A stretch of 64,000 nt of DNA from Corella eumyota. Lineage: Eukaryota; Chordata; Ascidiacea; Phlebobranchia; Corellidae. The stretch spans positions 18,856,501 to 18,920,500 of the forward strand of contig OY720097.1 of the NCBI GenBank assembly GCA_963082875.1, read 5' to 3'. A program made the position numbers and the translations under genes. How positions within the stretch are numbered: the first letter of the stretch is position 1; each line of letters starts with the position of its first letter. Below the pieces are notes generated by a model, which was not told where the DNA came from, did no database searches, and saw only the letters and a program-made list of their open reading frames with translations. Of the stretch, positions 1 to 11,600 are shown piece after piece.

Positions 1-259
1 TTCACAAGAATATTGTTTTTGTCTTTTTGAAGTTACAGCTTTATTTTACATTTCGGCGGTTTAAAAATTCATTAAATATATTTCTTTGTACTACCTGCCA
101 TAAAGCAAACAATTCTTGTTATTTTATAAACAATAAAATTACTTTCTTCTTTTATGTTTGCTCTTATTTCTATATAATATTACAAGCATCATTGCTTTTA
201 AATATTCTAGTACAATCTTGTTTTTTACTGAACATTTTATTTAAAATAATTCAACAGTA
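1..259. other. Upstream flank of gene 1
   Basis: This AT-rich flank holds no gene that I can support. A short open frame here has no domain and looks accidental. The only likely functional signal is a CAACAG at 252-257, three bases before the gene 1 ATG. It would serve as an acceptor for a 5'UTR intron or for trans-splicing (inference). The upstream block shared by genes 3-6 is not recognisable here. Confidence 0.5.
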
Positions 260-3200
260 ATGAAACTGTTCAGATTTTGGCTTGGTTTATGTATTCTTTG
301 TCAAGGTTTACATTCTACTATACCACAAGGTAATTTAAATAAATAATTTCAAAAATTTGGATTTAATAGACAAAGCATATACAGATTGCAATAACATTTT
401 TTTAATATTTTTAGATGCTAATGCAACTGTTATCTACAATAATAACATCATCAGTTTTTACAACGATTCAACTTCATCTTTAACTTATTCACAAGCTGAA
501 CAGAAATGTTATAATATTGGAGGAACTTTGTTGATGATTAAGGATTTAGCTACTCAAGAAGTTGTTGTGAAACAATTAAGGAAATGGGAAAGTGCAGCTC
601 AGGACACAATTGATAAAGTTGGTAATATAGATGCAGTTGGTTATTGGATTGGTGCAAGTGGGACTGCAACTAAAGGTGGTGAGGAATACACATCTTATGA
701 TTGGACCTGGAATGATGGAACACCAGTACCACTCCCTGGTAGTAGTACTGGGTATGAAAATTGGTATGGTGCAAATCCTAACAATAATCCAGGTTATCTT
801 CGAATAAGGTCATTGGATCAATATTCAGATTTATTTAATTTAATTGGAGGTTGGGTGGATTGGGCAGATAAAAGTTATCCTGGATATATTTGTGAACAGC
901 CAAGTAAGTTTTTATTTAAATTCAACATCAAGCAATTTATTATTTAATGCTTGCAAGGTATCAATTTCTGTCATATTTAATTTTGCTTATTTGGTGAACA
1001 TATTTAAATTCAAATATATACCTAAATTTTTGTCAACAAAATCTTTTTATTATAATTGCGTTTTATTGCAATTTTTATAAAATGTTTTTAATTATTCTCT
1101 ATTTATTAAAAATAATTTTTTGTGGGTATTTTAATATAGAGCATTTGTATGAAAAACGATGTAACCAAAGCTTTAAATTACCCACATTTATTTTTAAACT
1201 GTACTTCAGTTCCAGCCTCAGTATTGCCACTTAATGGATATAACATTACATTCTACAACATAACAACTAAAATAACTCAATTTGAAGCTAATGAAAGATG
1301 TGGTAGAAATGGAGGTGAATTGTTGATCATAAGAGATGAACAAACCCAACAAATTGTTAATGACCAATTATGGGAATGGGAACCTTATGTTGATGATAGT
1401 CTTAGTTATCAATCTGGTTACTGGGTTGGTGCAAGTGGTACTGCTTCGCCATACAACTGGACATGGAGTGATGGTACTAATATTCCATACAACAGCTCAT
1501 TTGGTGGTAATGGTTTTCAAAACTGGTATATAACTAATGATAACAATAATCCAAATGACAACCCAGGATATCTTAGAGTTAGATCGTTAAAGGAATATAT
1601 TCTTGGAAGTTGGTATGATAATCCATTGACCACCACAGCTTATGGTTACATTTGCCAAGAAATAAGTAAATAATTTGTATATATGTTTTATTATTCAATA
1701 TATTCTTATTAGCATAATATAATTTTATTTAAATGGTAATGTTTATTTTTTAGATCCATGTACAATACAACCATGCAAAAATAATGGAACTTGTAAAATT
1801 GATGGTTCAACTTATCAATGTGATTGCCTACCTGGTTTTTATGATCGTAATTGTACATATGGTATGTCATTTAGATGATAATCAGTTATCTGATAAAACT
1901 TAAGGTTTTATTTGTGCACCTTTTTATTAAACATCAGATGCTTGTGATCCTGTTCCTTGTTTGAATCAGGGAAGTTGTATTAAAATATCAGAGGATCCAT
2001 ATTATAAATGTAATTGTCAAGATGGATATTATGGTGATATTTGTAAGAATGGTAAATATAATATATTCATGTGTTTGGTTTGTTAAAACTGGGCTCATTT
2101 GTATTTAATTTTGCAAATTTTAGATCCATGCACAATACAACCCTGTGAAAATAAAGGAACATGTAAAATTAATGGTTCGACTTATTATTGTGATTGTTTA
2201 CCTGGTTATTATGATCAAAATTGTACAGCAGGTACCCGTATCATGCAACTACGTGATATATATATGTTGAAAAAAAGAAATTAAAAAATTGTTATGTTAT
2301 ATGCAGATGCTTGTGAGTCCACGCTATGTGATAATCAGGGTAGTTGCATTGGAGTTTTAGAGGATCCATATTATCAATGTGATTGTACTTCTACTTACAC
2401 TGGTATTAATTGCCAAGAAGGTATAATATATATTTAAAATTTTAGGGGAAAAAGATGAGTAATAAAATATATATTTTTATTTACAATTTTATGTATTTAT
2501 TTGATGGTTTTTAGGGAAATTTGAGTCATCAAATCTATTAAACTATTCTCTTTTCGTGAGTAATGGTGAACCCACTTCATTTAATAATTCAATAATACAA
2601 AGTATTAGTTATGGAGGTGCTTTGGCTATTATTAAAGACAACAGAACACAAATTGCTCTAGAGAATTATTTAGGAAAACATATTATTAAGAAAATCATAT
2701 GGATTGGAGGAAGAAAAATAAACAAGGGTAGGGTAAAATTATAAGTTAAATAACATTTCTCTAAAAAAAAAAAAAATTATTATTAGACTATTTTATGGTT
2801 TGGTATTTATTTTTATTTAGAATGGAGATGGCTTGATAATAGTTTGATACCTGTAAAAGAAATTCAAGGATTTGAAAATTGGGAAAATATTGAAACATTT
2901 TCAGATAATGGAGATTGTTTAGCATTACAACAAGAAACTTTTAAATGGGTTGGATTACCATGTTCTAATACATTTGACTTTGTATGCGAAAAAACAGGTG
3001 TCAAATTGTTATTTGAGATGCATTATTTTAGGAAGATTTACTAATATTTAATTTAACTAATATTTAGTTATGAATTTTGAAATTTTAAAAATATTTATTT
3101 TTGTAAAATTAATTGTTGTTGAATTTTTAATAGCAACAACTGCTTTATGTGAAACAGTAAAATGTGAAAATGGTGGAAAATGCCATGAAAGTGGAGCTCA

Positions 3201-3268
3201 TTATTTTTGTGAGTGTGTAAAAGGATTTGATGGAGAAGTTTGTCAAAATCAAATTCCTAATGATACAG
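260..3268 (+). other. Gene 1 ectodomain exon map
   Basis: Signal exon 260-329. CTLD1 415-903. CTLD2 1210-1665. EGFs 1754-1861, 1938-2051, 2124-2231 and 2307-2420. Split CTLD 2515-2727 plus 2821-2997. Stalk EGF 3134-3268. Every internal exon is a multiple of three and spliced phase 1 to phase 1. The single-exon CTLDs have YWIGASGT, an NDGTP/SDGT segment and a final YIC, with only the outer cysteines. The split CTLD keeps the inner cysteine pair (DCLAL and LPC) and FVCEK but lacks the first cysteine. The EGFs alternate between the 108-nt (NGSTYxC) and 114-nt (SEDPYYxC) classes. Confidence 0.85.
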
Positions 3269-6200
3269 GTAAAAAAATCAATTTTATTAAAGTTAAACTC
3301 TAATATTTTGCTATTGCCTACCATTACAAAATATTGTTGTATTTAGATTCTAATAGTACTGCCTACATAGTAATTGGAATTTTAGTTCCTTTACTCATTA
3401 TTGCTGTGTTGGCTGGTGTTTATGTATGGAGAAAAAGGTTGGATTTTTATAGGTTTTTAAATAGAGAAGGATTTTCTTTTAAAACTTTGTATATCACCGT
3501 ATTTCTTTTTTTGTTTGGTTGGGTACTTAGATTCACAATATTTTTTATGATTTAAACTACTATATGTTTGGCTAAAAATTCAATTTTTTTTAGAAATATC
3601 AATATTTGCTGCAGAAAAACTAGTAAAGAAAAACAGAGTGATACTGGTATTTAAAATAATTTAAATAAAGGAACTTCTAAATAAAATATAATTAAAAAAT
3701 TTAAATGTTAAATAGTTTTAAGCAAACTATAAATATATAAAAAATCTATTTAAAGTATTGCACTAAACAGTTAGTTAAACCTTTAATAACTTTTATGCTT
3801 TATTTAAAATTTATTTTAAATTAAATAAATTTAACTTGTTTATTAGGTGATTCTAATGGAGCATATGAAAATGTTATATTTTCAAAAGAAACTGATATTT
3901 TTAAATCCTACAGAATATGTTTGTCTCAAGTGTTGGCAAAATATTTAATACTTTCTGATGAAAATAATTCTGAAATTGATGATCAATTTACAAATGTACG
4001 ATGATTTTTTTTAAGTAGTTAAAATTATTTCCTACCCTTTGATTTAAATTTTATTTATTTTTCTAAAAAAAAGGGTATTCATTAATTTAAGGCATATTAT
4101 TTTTATAGAAATTACATCAAGAATCATTAAATGTTAAATCACCAACAACAGTTGCTCAAAGACCAGAAAACAAATCAAAAAATCGATTTAAAAACATCTT
4201 ACCATGTAAGTAGGTAGTTGCTTAATAATACAAAATTTTCATTATTGTAATTTAAAATGTAAATCTTAAATTGCTGTTTTATTACAAGTTGATTTTTCAA
4301 GAGTTATACTGGAAGGGAATAATTACATAAATGCCAGTTTCATAAATGTAAGTTTATTTACTAAAATCTGTTTGGATTTTAAAATTTAAAGTCAAAATAA
4401 CTTTTGCAATTAAATTAGGGAGTTAATATGCCAAAGAAATACGTAGCAAGCCAAGGCCCAGTACCAAGAACTGCCAGTGATTTTTGGAAAATGATAACTG
4501 AACAGGATTGTAGCTTAATTGTAATGCTTACAAATATATTGGAACATGGAAAAGTATTTATTTTTTTTTAATATTAAAAGTAGGATTAAACAATCTCATT
4601 AAATGTCTATTTATTTTACATTTAACAATTCAAATTAAATTTACCATATAAATTTTTTTAGTCCAAATGTGAGAAATACTGGCCAGAGCCAGGTGAAACA
4701 GTTCAATATGGAAACATCACAGTAAAAGCTAACCAAGAATCCTTATTTGGAAGTTTTGTTCAAAGAAAATTTGAAATTTCTTTTAATGATGACACATATG
4801 AGTCTGTAAGAGAAATTTTGTTGTTTAAAGCATTATTTTTGAAATTAGGGAATGTATTGCCATGTTCTTTTCACCATGGGTTTATTTACTTAAAAATTAA
4901 ATATTGTTTGGCATATGTAAAATATTGCAGCAAGAGATATGTTTTTTTTTATAAGATAACTGTAACAATCATTTTTATTTTTAGATAACTAGGCTTGTGA
5001 CCCAGCTACAGTTTATATCCTGGCCTGACCATGGTGTGCCTTTAACAACCAGCAGTTTCTTTCGTTTTTACAACCAAGTTCAACAACTTTACAATGAACA
5101 AACAACTAAAACTCCTATTGTTGTTCATTGCAGGTGGGTTTATAAATAAGCGGTAATAACATTGAATTTGATGCCTAACATTTACTTTGTTTTTTTTTGT
5201 TTTTTTTTTAAATTAACTATCAATCTTTAAATTTTTTCCAAACAGGCATTTATTATAAATACAAAATATTAAAATTTTTATAGATATTCTAACATTTGGT
5301 TTATTCCAGATATTGATTTTTGTTCTTTTACTCACAAAAAATTTAGCTAATAAAATTTTAGTATTAGCAAATTGCTGAACATATTTTCACGATCTTCTGC
5401 TTTCCTTTTAATGTTTGCATTAATATATTTAAATTTATTATTTCTGATTCCTAACATTATCAAAATAGATTTTTAATTAAATATTTTCATGATTTAACTT
5501 TTATAAGGCTGAGAGCTGTTTATTAAAATTTGCGACTAACTTGATACAACGTTTTTTCACAAATGTTCTTATATTAGATTTTGTAATAAAAAATATTTTG
5601 TTAACCTAATTTAATTTTATTGTTATAGTGCTGGTGTTGGTAGAACTGGAACCTTTATTGGGTTTGATTGTTTGACGCAAGAAATGAAAGAAAAACAAAG
5701 TGTTAATGTTTTTGAGACTGTTCTTAATATGAGAAAACAAAGAAGTGACATGGTCCAATCCAAGGTAACTAATTTTTTAACTTTAACCAATAATCTTTAA
5801 CTTGAAATTTATTATATTTTTTTTACACAGGGTCAATATATATTTCTACACAAATTGATTGCTGAAGTAAATTTATTTGGAAACACTGATATTGAAGTAA
5901 CTAAGCTTAAAAGTGAAGTTAAACAAAATAGGTACAAAATTAAACACATTTTTACTATTAACATTTTATCATTTTTGGTTTTTGTTATCTCTTAGACAAC
6001 ATATATTTTCTATATCAGTAAATTTAAGATAATCAGTTGTTACACAAACATTTTAAAACTTTTTTAAATAAAACACAGATCAAGAGAAAAGGAATTTAAC
6101 AAAATTGATAAAATTGGACCCTTAAAAGCCTCACAAGAAATTGCTAAGAGACCTGAAAATATTGAGAAAAACTTAAACCAACATATTTTGCCCTGTAAGT

Positions 6201-7592
6201 TTGGGATAAAAATGTTTTATTATTTAACATCTTAACCTGGTTTCTAGTATGGGTAGTTGTAGTTACGTTTATTTCTACAATTTAATAAAGCCACATTTAT
6301 TCTACAATTAATTTAAGTTTTTATTGCCATCTTGTTAAGGTTTTAAGTTTTTGTTTGTATTTAAAAAACTAAATACTAACAATTGTAAATAAATTTTTTA
6401 ACACAGATGATCATGCAATGTTTATACTACCACCTTTGGCCAATGATTTTACGCCTCCCTATTACAATGCAACATTTATTACGGTACTGTTGCTATATAT
6501 TTGATAAACATTTGTTTAAGTTGCTAATATTTCTAAAAAAAAATTTGTTTTAGGGATACAATTTTACAGAGTCAATTTTGGCCGCACAGACCCCCACTAA
6601 TGACACTGTTGTAGAGTTTTGGCACGGGATTTGGCATTATAAAATTCAAACTATTGTAATGTTATCACAATTGCATGAGGAGTTAAAGGTTTTTAAAAAA
6701 GGGTTTAACTACTTATGTTAAAATTTTCCTGTAGCGATTTTTTAACTTTAACTTTAAAAATGTGTGTTACAAAAAGTAATCTATTATTTTTCAGGGACAA
6801 AATATTCAATACTGGCCGGATAATGAGGGGGAAAGTTTAAGTTTTGGAAGTTACAAAATACAACTTGTCTCAGTTCAAAAGTTTGGTGTTTATTTAAAAA
6901 AAAGAAAAATTGTTATATCGTTTAACAATAATCAGGTTAAAATCAATGTTATTTTAAATATAATTAAAAATATTGCTCTAGTAAGTTTCAGTACAAATAT
7001 TTGTTTTTAATAAATAGTGCAATATAGGATGTTAGGTTTTATTGCTATAACTAATCTAAATTGTTTTAAATCAGTTTCAAGTAATCCACTACCAACTCTT
7101 GAACTGGGAAGTTGGCCAGCCTCCAAATTGTGATGTCATAATTGACTTGATTGAAAAAGCTCAGAGGACTTGTTTGCAGGGTGGAGGAAATATGGCTGTA
7201 CATTGCAGGTTTGAAGCTAATGTTATTTTTTATATAAAATGTAAACTACAAGTGATTGATTGCTTTTTAAACTTATGCGTAAATATAAGTGATGGAGCGG
7301 GTCGAACAGGGGTGTTTATTGGCGCTGTGAACCTGATTGAGCGAATAAAAAATGAAAACAAGGTTGATGTTTTGAGAACAGTCAAGGACATGAGGGACAT
7401 GAGACCTGGAATGGTGGAAAATTTGGTAAAAGTTACAACTTTTAAGATTATAAGATTATTTAAATTTTGGTAGAAAAAAAATTTAAATTTAAAATATATT
7501 TTTAGGCTCAATATGAATCTCTGTATGAAATTGCAGTAAAATATGTTGATTCATTTTCTGATTATCAAAATTTTTCCCCATTAAAAGTGTAA
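260..7592 (+). CDS. Gene 1: CTLD/EGF receptor tyrosine phosphatase (27 exons)
   Basis: This is a single-pass receptor with a lectin-like and EGF ectodomain outside the cell and two protein tyrosine phosphatase domains inside. All 27 exons join in frame to about 1,307 residues. The order is signal peptide, two CTLDs, four EGFs, a split CTLD, a stalk EGF, one transmembrane helix, D1 and D2. D1 keeps WPDHG and [10 protein letters not shown], so it should dephosphorylate phosphotyrosine. D2 keeps [10 protein letters not shown] but has WEVG where the WPD acid loop belongs, so it is probably weak or inactive. The juxtamembrane YENV and C-terminal DYQNF resemble Grb2 SH2 sites, and the tail resembles RPTP-alpha. 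Unlike the other copies it has no EGF between its first two CTLDs. The ATG was chosen because it opens a hydrophobic signal exon that splices in phase 1 to the first CTLD. The ligand is unknown. No breaks were seen. Confidence 0.88.
3347..7592 (+). other. Gene 1 transmembrane and tandem PTP exon map
   Basis: Transmembrane exon 3347-3437, followed by basic WRKR. Linker 3594-3646. Juxtamembrane exon 3847-3995 with AYENVIF. D1 exons: 4109-4205, 4289-4347 (YINAS), 4419-4553, 4662-4805, 4985-5133 (WPDHG, ending in HCS) and 5629-5764 (AGVGRTG). Linker exons 5831-5931 and 6079-6194. D2 exons: 6407-6483, 6554-6688, 6795-6935, 7075-7208 (WEVG), 7290-7425 (DGAGRTG) and 7506-7592 (tail and stop). Intron phases are the same in all five complete copies. 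The intron inside the HC-S codon occurs in both D1 and D2, which suggests the tandem domains kept an ancestral splice site. Confidence 0.85.
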
Positions 7593-8638
7593 GGAGCACA
7601 TTTATTGTGTCAACGGAGCAGTTTTTAAAATGTATATGTATATAAATAGATATAATACTAAAATTTAATAAGACCGAAATAAAATAACTTTTTGAGTTTT
7701 AATAAAAATTTATTTAAAATTTTTGCATACCTATGTGAACTAGTTGTGGTTCGATATTTAAAAATTTATGTAATAGCTTTAATTTGCCTAATTTCTAAGG
7801 TATTTATGGCAGTGCAACAATAACCAATTGTTTTTAAAAAATGTATTTATAGAATTAAAGTAAATATAAACATAAAAACTATTGGTAATTTTTCTTTAAA
7901 AAGAATTCTCTGTATAATACTTTTAAAACATTGTTACTTGTGTAAATATTCGCCTAAAGATTGTAAACTATAAAACCTTTTTGTGTAGTAAATATTTGTG
8001 TTTGTGGTTTGTTAAAAGTTTCCTAAAAAGTTATATAATAATTTTATAGTGTTTAAACATTCTCCATTTTAGGACACTAAGTCAGAATTCTTCTTATTAC
8101 TACCACATTAGAGTGCATTTTTTACATTGAAAAATTACACAAATTCTTTAGTGTAATTTTATTTATTAGGAATTTATTGCCCAACAACTGCTTTTTAATT
8201 ACTTTAAGAGCTTTGTTGTTTTGTAAAATCTAATGTAGAATTTATTTAACTTTGAAATATAGAAAAACCAAAATATATTTTTATTTTGTATTTTTCATAA
8301 TGATGAAAAAAGCACTAAAAACAGGTTTGTGTTATATTAAGTTTTATTTTAACAAATTAACTTTATTAATTTAAAACCATAATTTTGTAAACTGTAGTTG
8401 ATTTAGCAAATGGTTTTTGAAGTAAATCACTTTGGTTGTGTGTAATCTCTTGTACAAACAGTGAGAGGAACTTTCTTTTTTGTGTTTGCATTAGTTTTAA
8501 TGGTAATAAAAGTTGATAGAGATTGTTTATTGTTGGTTTACTTTCTAGCAAAAGTACTTATATTTTAGTTTTATAATATTTTGTTTTTAATTATGTTTTG
8601 TCGTTTTTTTACAAAGTGTGCTACTTGATTTTGATAGC
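7593..8638. other. Intergenic region, gene 1 to gene 2
   Basis: This is about 1 kb of AT-rich DNA with no supportable gene. Near 8463-8476 the string GAGGAACTTTC matches part of the upstream block conserved before genes 3-6. That suggests a diverged version of the same promoter or leader. A pyrimidine-rich run ending in ACAAAG at 8616 lies 23 bp before the ATG and could be a leader acceptor. Confidence 0.45.
7678..7683 (+). terminator. Candidate polyadenylation signal of gene 1
   Basis: This is an AATAAA hexamer 86 bp after the gene 1 stop codon, in AT-rich sequence. Such hexamers occur often by chance here, so this is only the best-placed candidate. Confidence 0.4.
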
Positions 8639-11600
8639 ATGAAATATTTTAAAATTGTAGTGGGTTTGTTTATTTTTGTGTTTACCTGGAACCTAGGAAC
8701 ATCACAAGGTGATTGTTTTATGAGGGCTAAATTTTTTATATAGATATTAAGCTTTATGAGAAATATTTTATAAACCTCTTATAACAAGTTACATTTGTTG
8801 CAGATGCAAATGCTGTGATTGTCCACAAAAATGACATCATCAGATTTTACAACGACTCTACTTTGTTTTTAACTTATTCACAAGCTGAACAAAAATGTCA
8901 AAATAATGGAGAAACTTTGTTGATGATTAAAGATAACGCAACTCAACAAATGGTTATGCAACAATTGTGGGAATGGGAAAGTGCAGCTCAAGACACAATA
9001 GATATTGTTGGTCACCACGATCCTGTTGGTTACTGGATTGGTGCAAATGGAACCTCTTCTCCTTATTACTGGAAATGGATTGATGGTACACCAGTACCAC
9101 AGCATGGTACTAGTACTGGGTATGAAAATTGGTTTGATGTAAGTCCTAATGATAATCCAGGTTATCTTCGAATAAGATCATTAGACACAATAATAACCAG
9201 TGGTGGGGCAACTGTTACCAATTTAATTGGAGGTTGGTTGGATTGGAAAGCATCAGATTCATATCCTGGATATATTTGTCAACAAACAAGTGAGTATTGT
9301 TTTTATAAATGAATAAAAAAAAATTTTATTAGTTTATTTAGGATAATTAAATTAATTTTTTTAAAGTAATAAAATTATATTATGTGTGATAAATGTTTTT
9401 CAAAGTTTTGTGTATGTATTTTTTTTTTTTTTAAATATATATGTTTATGAAAATTTAATTTTAAACCCAATAAGTTTTGTTATCTATAAATAAAGTTTTT
9501 ACATGTGGCATTGGTTTTTATTAAAGTGTTGCACAAAATATCAAGATATTATTTTTATTGTTAGTTTCAGTAAATTAATTAGCTTTATTTTTGTTTAGAT
9601 CCCTGTGCAGGTAATCTATGTGAAAATGGTGGAACTTGTTCAGTCAAAAATGATTTAACTACAAAGTGTGATTGTTTACCTCAATATAATGGAAATACAT
9701 GCAGTGAAGGTTTGTTCTTTTCCATTTCCATAACCTATATAAATTAAAAACTAATGATGTAAATAAATTTTAAAAATTATAATACTTATTAAATTACAAA
9801 AAATTGATTAAATTACAAAAAAATTGATTAAATTACAAAAAACAAATCAAATTTATGTCATTTTAAATTTCTTTTTATTGAAATTAATTGTTTTTAATAA
9901 AATGTCAGACAAAGTAAATAAAACTATATATTATAAATAATACTAACGTTAAAAATAATTTCAATTCACTTTTACAGCAATAGCACTTCAATTTAAAAAG
10001 ATTTATTTTTGGGAATGAATATACTTGGTTAATTTTAGTTAAAAAAATTAAAAACTTGGAAATTTTAGCTCATTAATTAATACATGTTTAGGTTGGTCTG
10101 TTTTTTTTAATAAACAAGCTTTATACAAATTTAGGCCCAGCAGCCGTTGTTTTACTTAATGGATATACCATAACATTCTACAACATAACAGCTCGAATAA
10201 CTCAACTTGAAGCTAATACAAGATGTTGTAGAAATGGAGGTGAATTGTTGATCATAAGAGATGAACAAACTCAACTATTTGTTAATGACCAATTATGGGA
10301 ATGGGAACCTTATGTTAATGATAGTCTTAGTTGGCAATCTGGTTACTGGGTTGGTGCAAGTGGTACCATTGTTAGAGATGTTAATATGAAGATAGTTTCA
10401 TATAACTGGCAATAGAGTGATGGTACTAATATACCATACAACAGCACTTTTGGTGGTGATGGTTATCAAAACTGGTTTAAACCTGATAATGGAAATATAC
10501 CAAAGGGAAACCCAGGCTATCTAAGAGTTCGATCACTAAAGGAATATAAACTTGGAAGTTGGTATGATAATCCACTGAGTGTAACTGCATATGGTTATAT
10601 TTGCCAAGAAATCAGTAGGTTTTTTGTTTTAGTTTTAAATAAATATAATATATACATTAAAACCAACTAAGTAGCAACTTTAGTTTATTTTGTTTCTAAT
10701 TTATAAATAATTCCTGTATGAAAGTATGTTACCACTATAATTTTAGACCCTTGTTCAACACAACCATGTACAAGTATAGGAACAAATGGAAGTTGTACTG
10801 TAACAAGTGATTTAAGTTATCAGTGTTCTTGCTATGATGGTTATTATGATCCAGATTGTAAATCAGGTATTTCTAAAACCATTGTTTAAATTGTGGTACT
10901 TATGTATTATAATTTAAACATCAATATAGTGCTGCTCGCACTGTAAAGTATTTATTTTTATTATGTTATAATTAGCACAACAGTTTTATAATTTATTTAT
11001 GTGTTTAACAGATGCTTGTGCAATGCTTTAAAAAAAAATAAAGTAGGCTAATTAATAACTTCATGGTTTTTATGTTCAGAAAAACATAGTAAACAATTTT
11101 CTGTTGTTGTTTTAGTTATAAAAAAGTTCCAATTATTGTATTTTATTATTTTAACAGATGCATGTGATCCTGTTCCTTGTTTAAATCATGGAAGTTGTAT
11201 AAGAAAATCAGAAGATCCATTTTATAAATGTGATTGTAAAGATGGTTATTATGGATATCATTGTGAATTTGGTAAGGATAAGTATTTTAAAGACATGTCA
11301 TTTAAAGTAGTCTTCTGTTAAATATAATTACTAATAATATTCTTTAATAAAAATGTAGATCCATGTTTTATTCAACCATGTAATAATAGTGGTACTTGTA
11401 ATGTTAACGAATTGACTTACCAATGTGACTGCAAAGATGGCTTTTATGGGGATAACTGTGAACATGGCAATTATTTAAATTGTTTTTATCATATCATGCA
11501 TAAAATCAAAATATGGCTTTTTAACTAAAATTTTTTTAAAAGATTAAAACTAACTTTTCATTATTTATATATATCAAGTTGATAATTCTATGTTTAGATC

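Noticed and set aside
27-260. 77-codon open frame at the left edge
   Set aside because: It has low-complexity composition, no domain, and ends at the gene 1 ATG. It is chance openness in AT-rich DNA.
844-1080. Alternative plus-strand frames within CTLD exons (also 1336-1533, 39918-40130, 49712-49951, 51743-51943)
   Set aside because: They are out-of-frame readings of well-supported CTLD exons, rich in Val/Gly runs caused by frame shift, with no start context or domain.
1754-2420. EGF exons as separate small genes or as a CRISPR-like repeat array
   Set aside because: The spaced similar units are 105-120 nt exons with splice sites and open EGF frames in phase 1-1. They belong to one long receptor gene, not to a repeat-spacer array.
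7230-7511. Minus-strand open frame opposite gene 1 D2
   Set aside because: It is the antisense shadow of the conserved PTP exon. Similar shadows recur opposite the same exon in other copies and opposite the CTLD exons.
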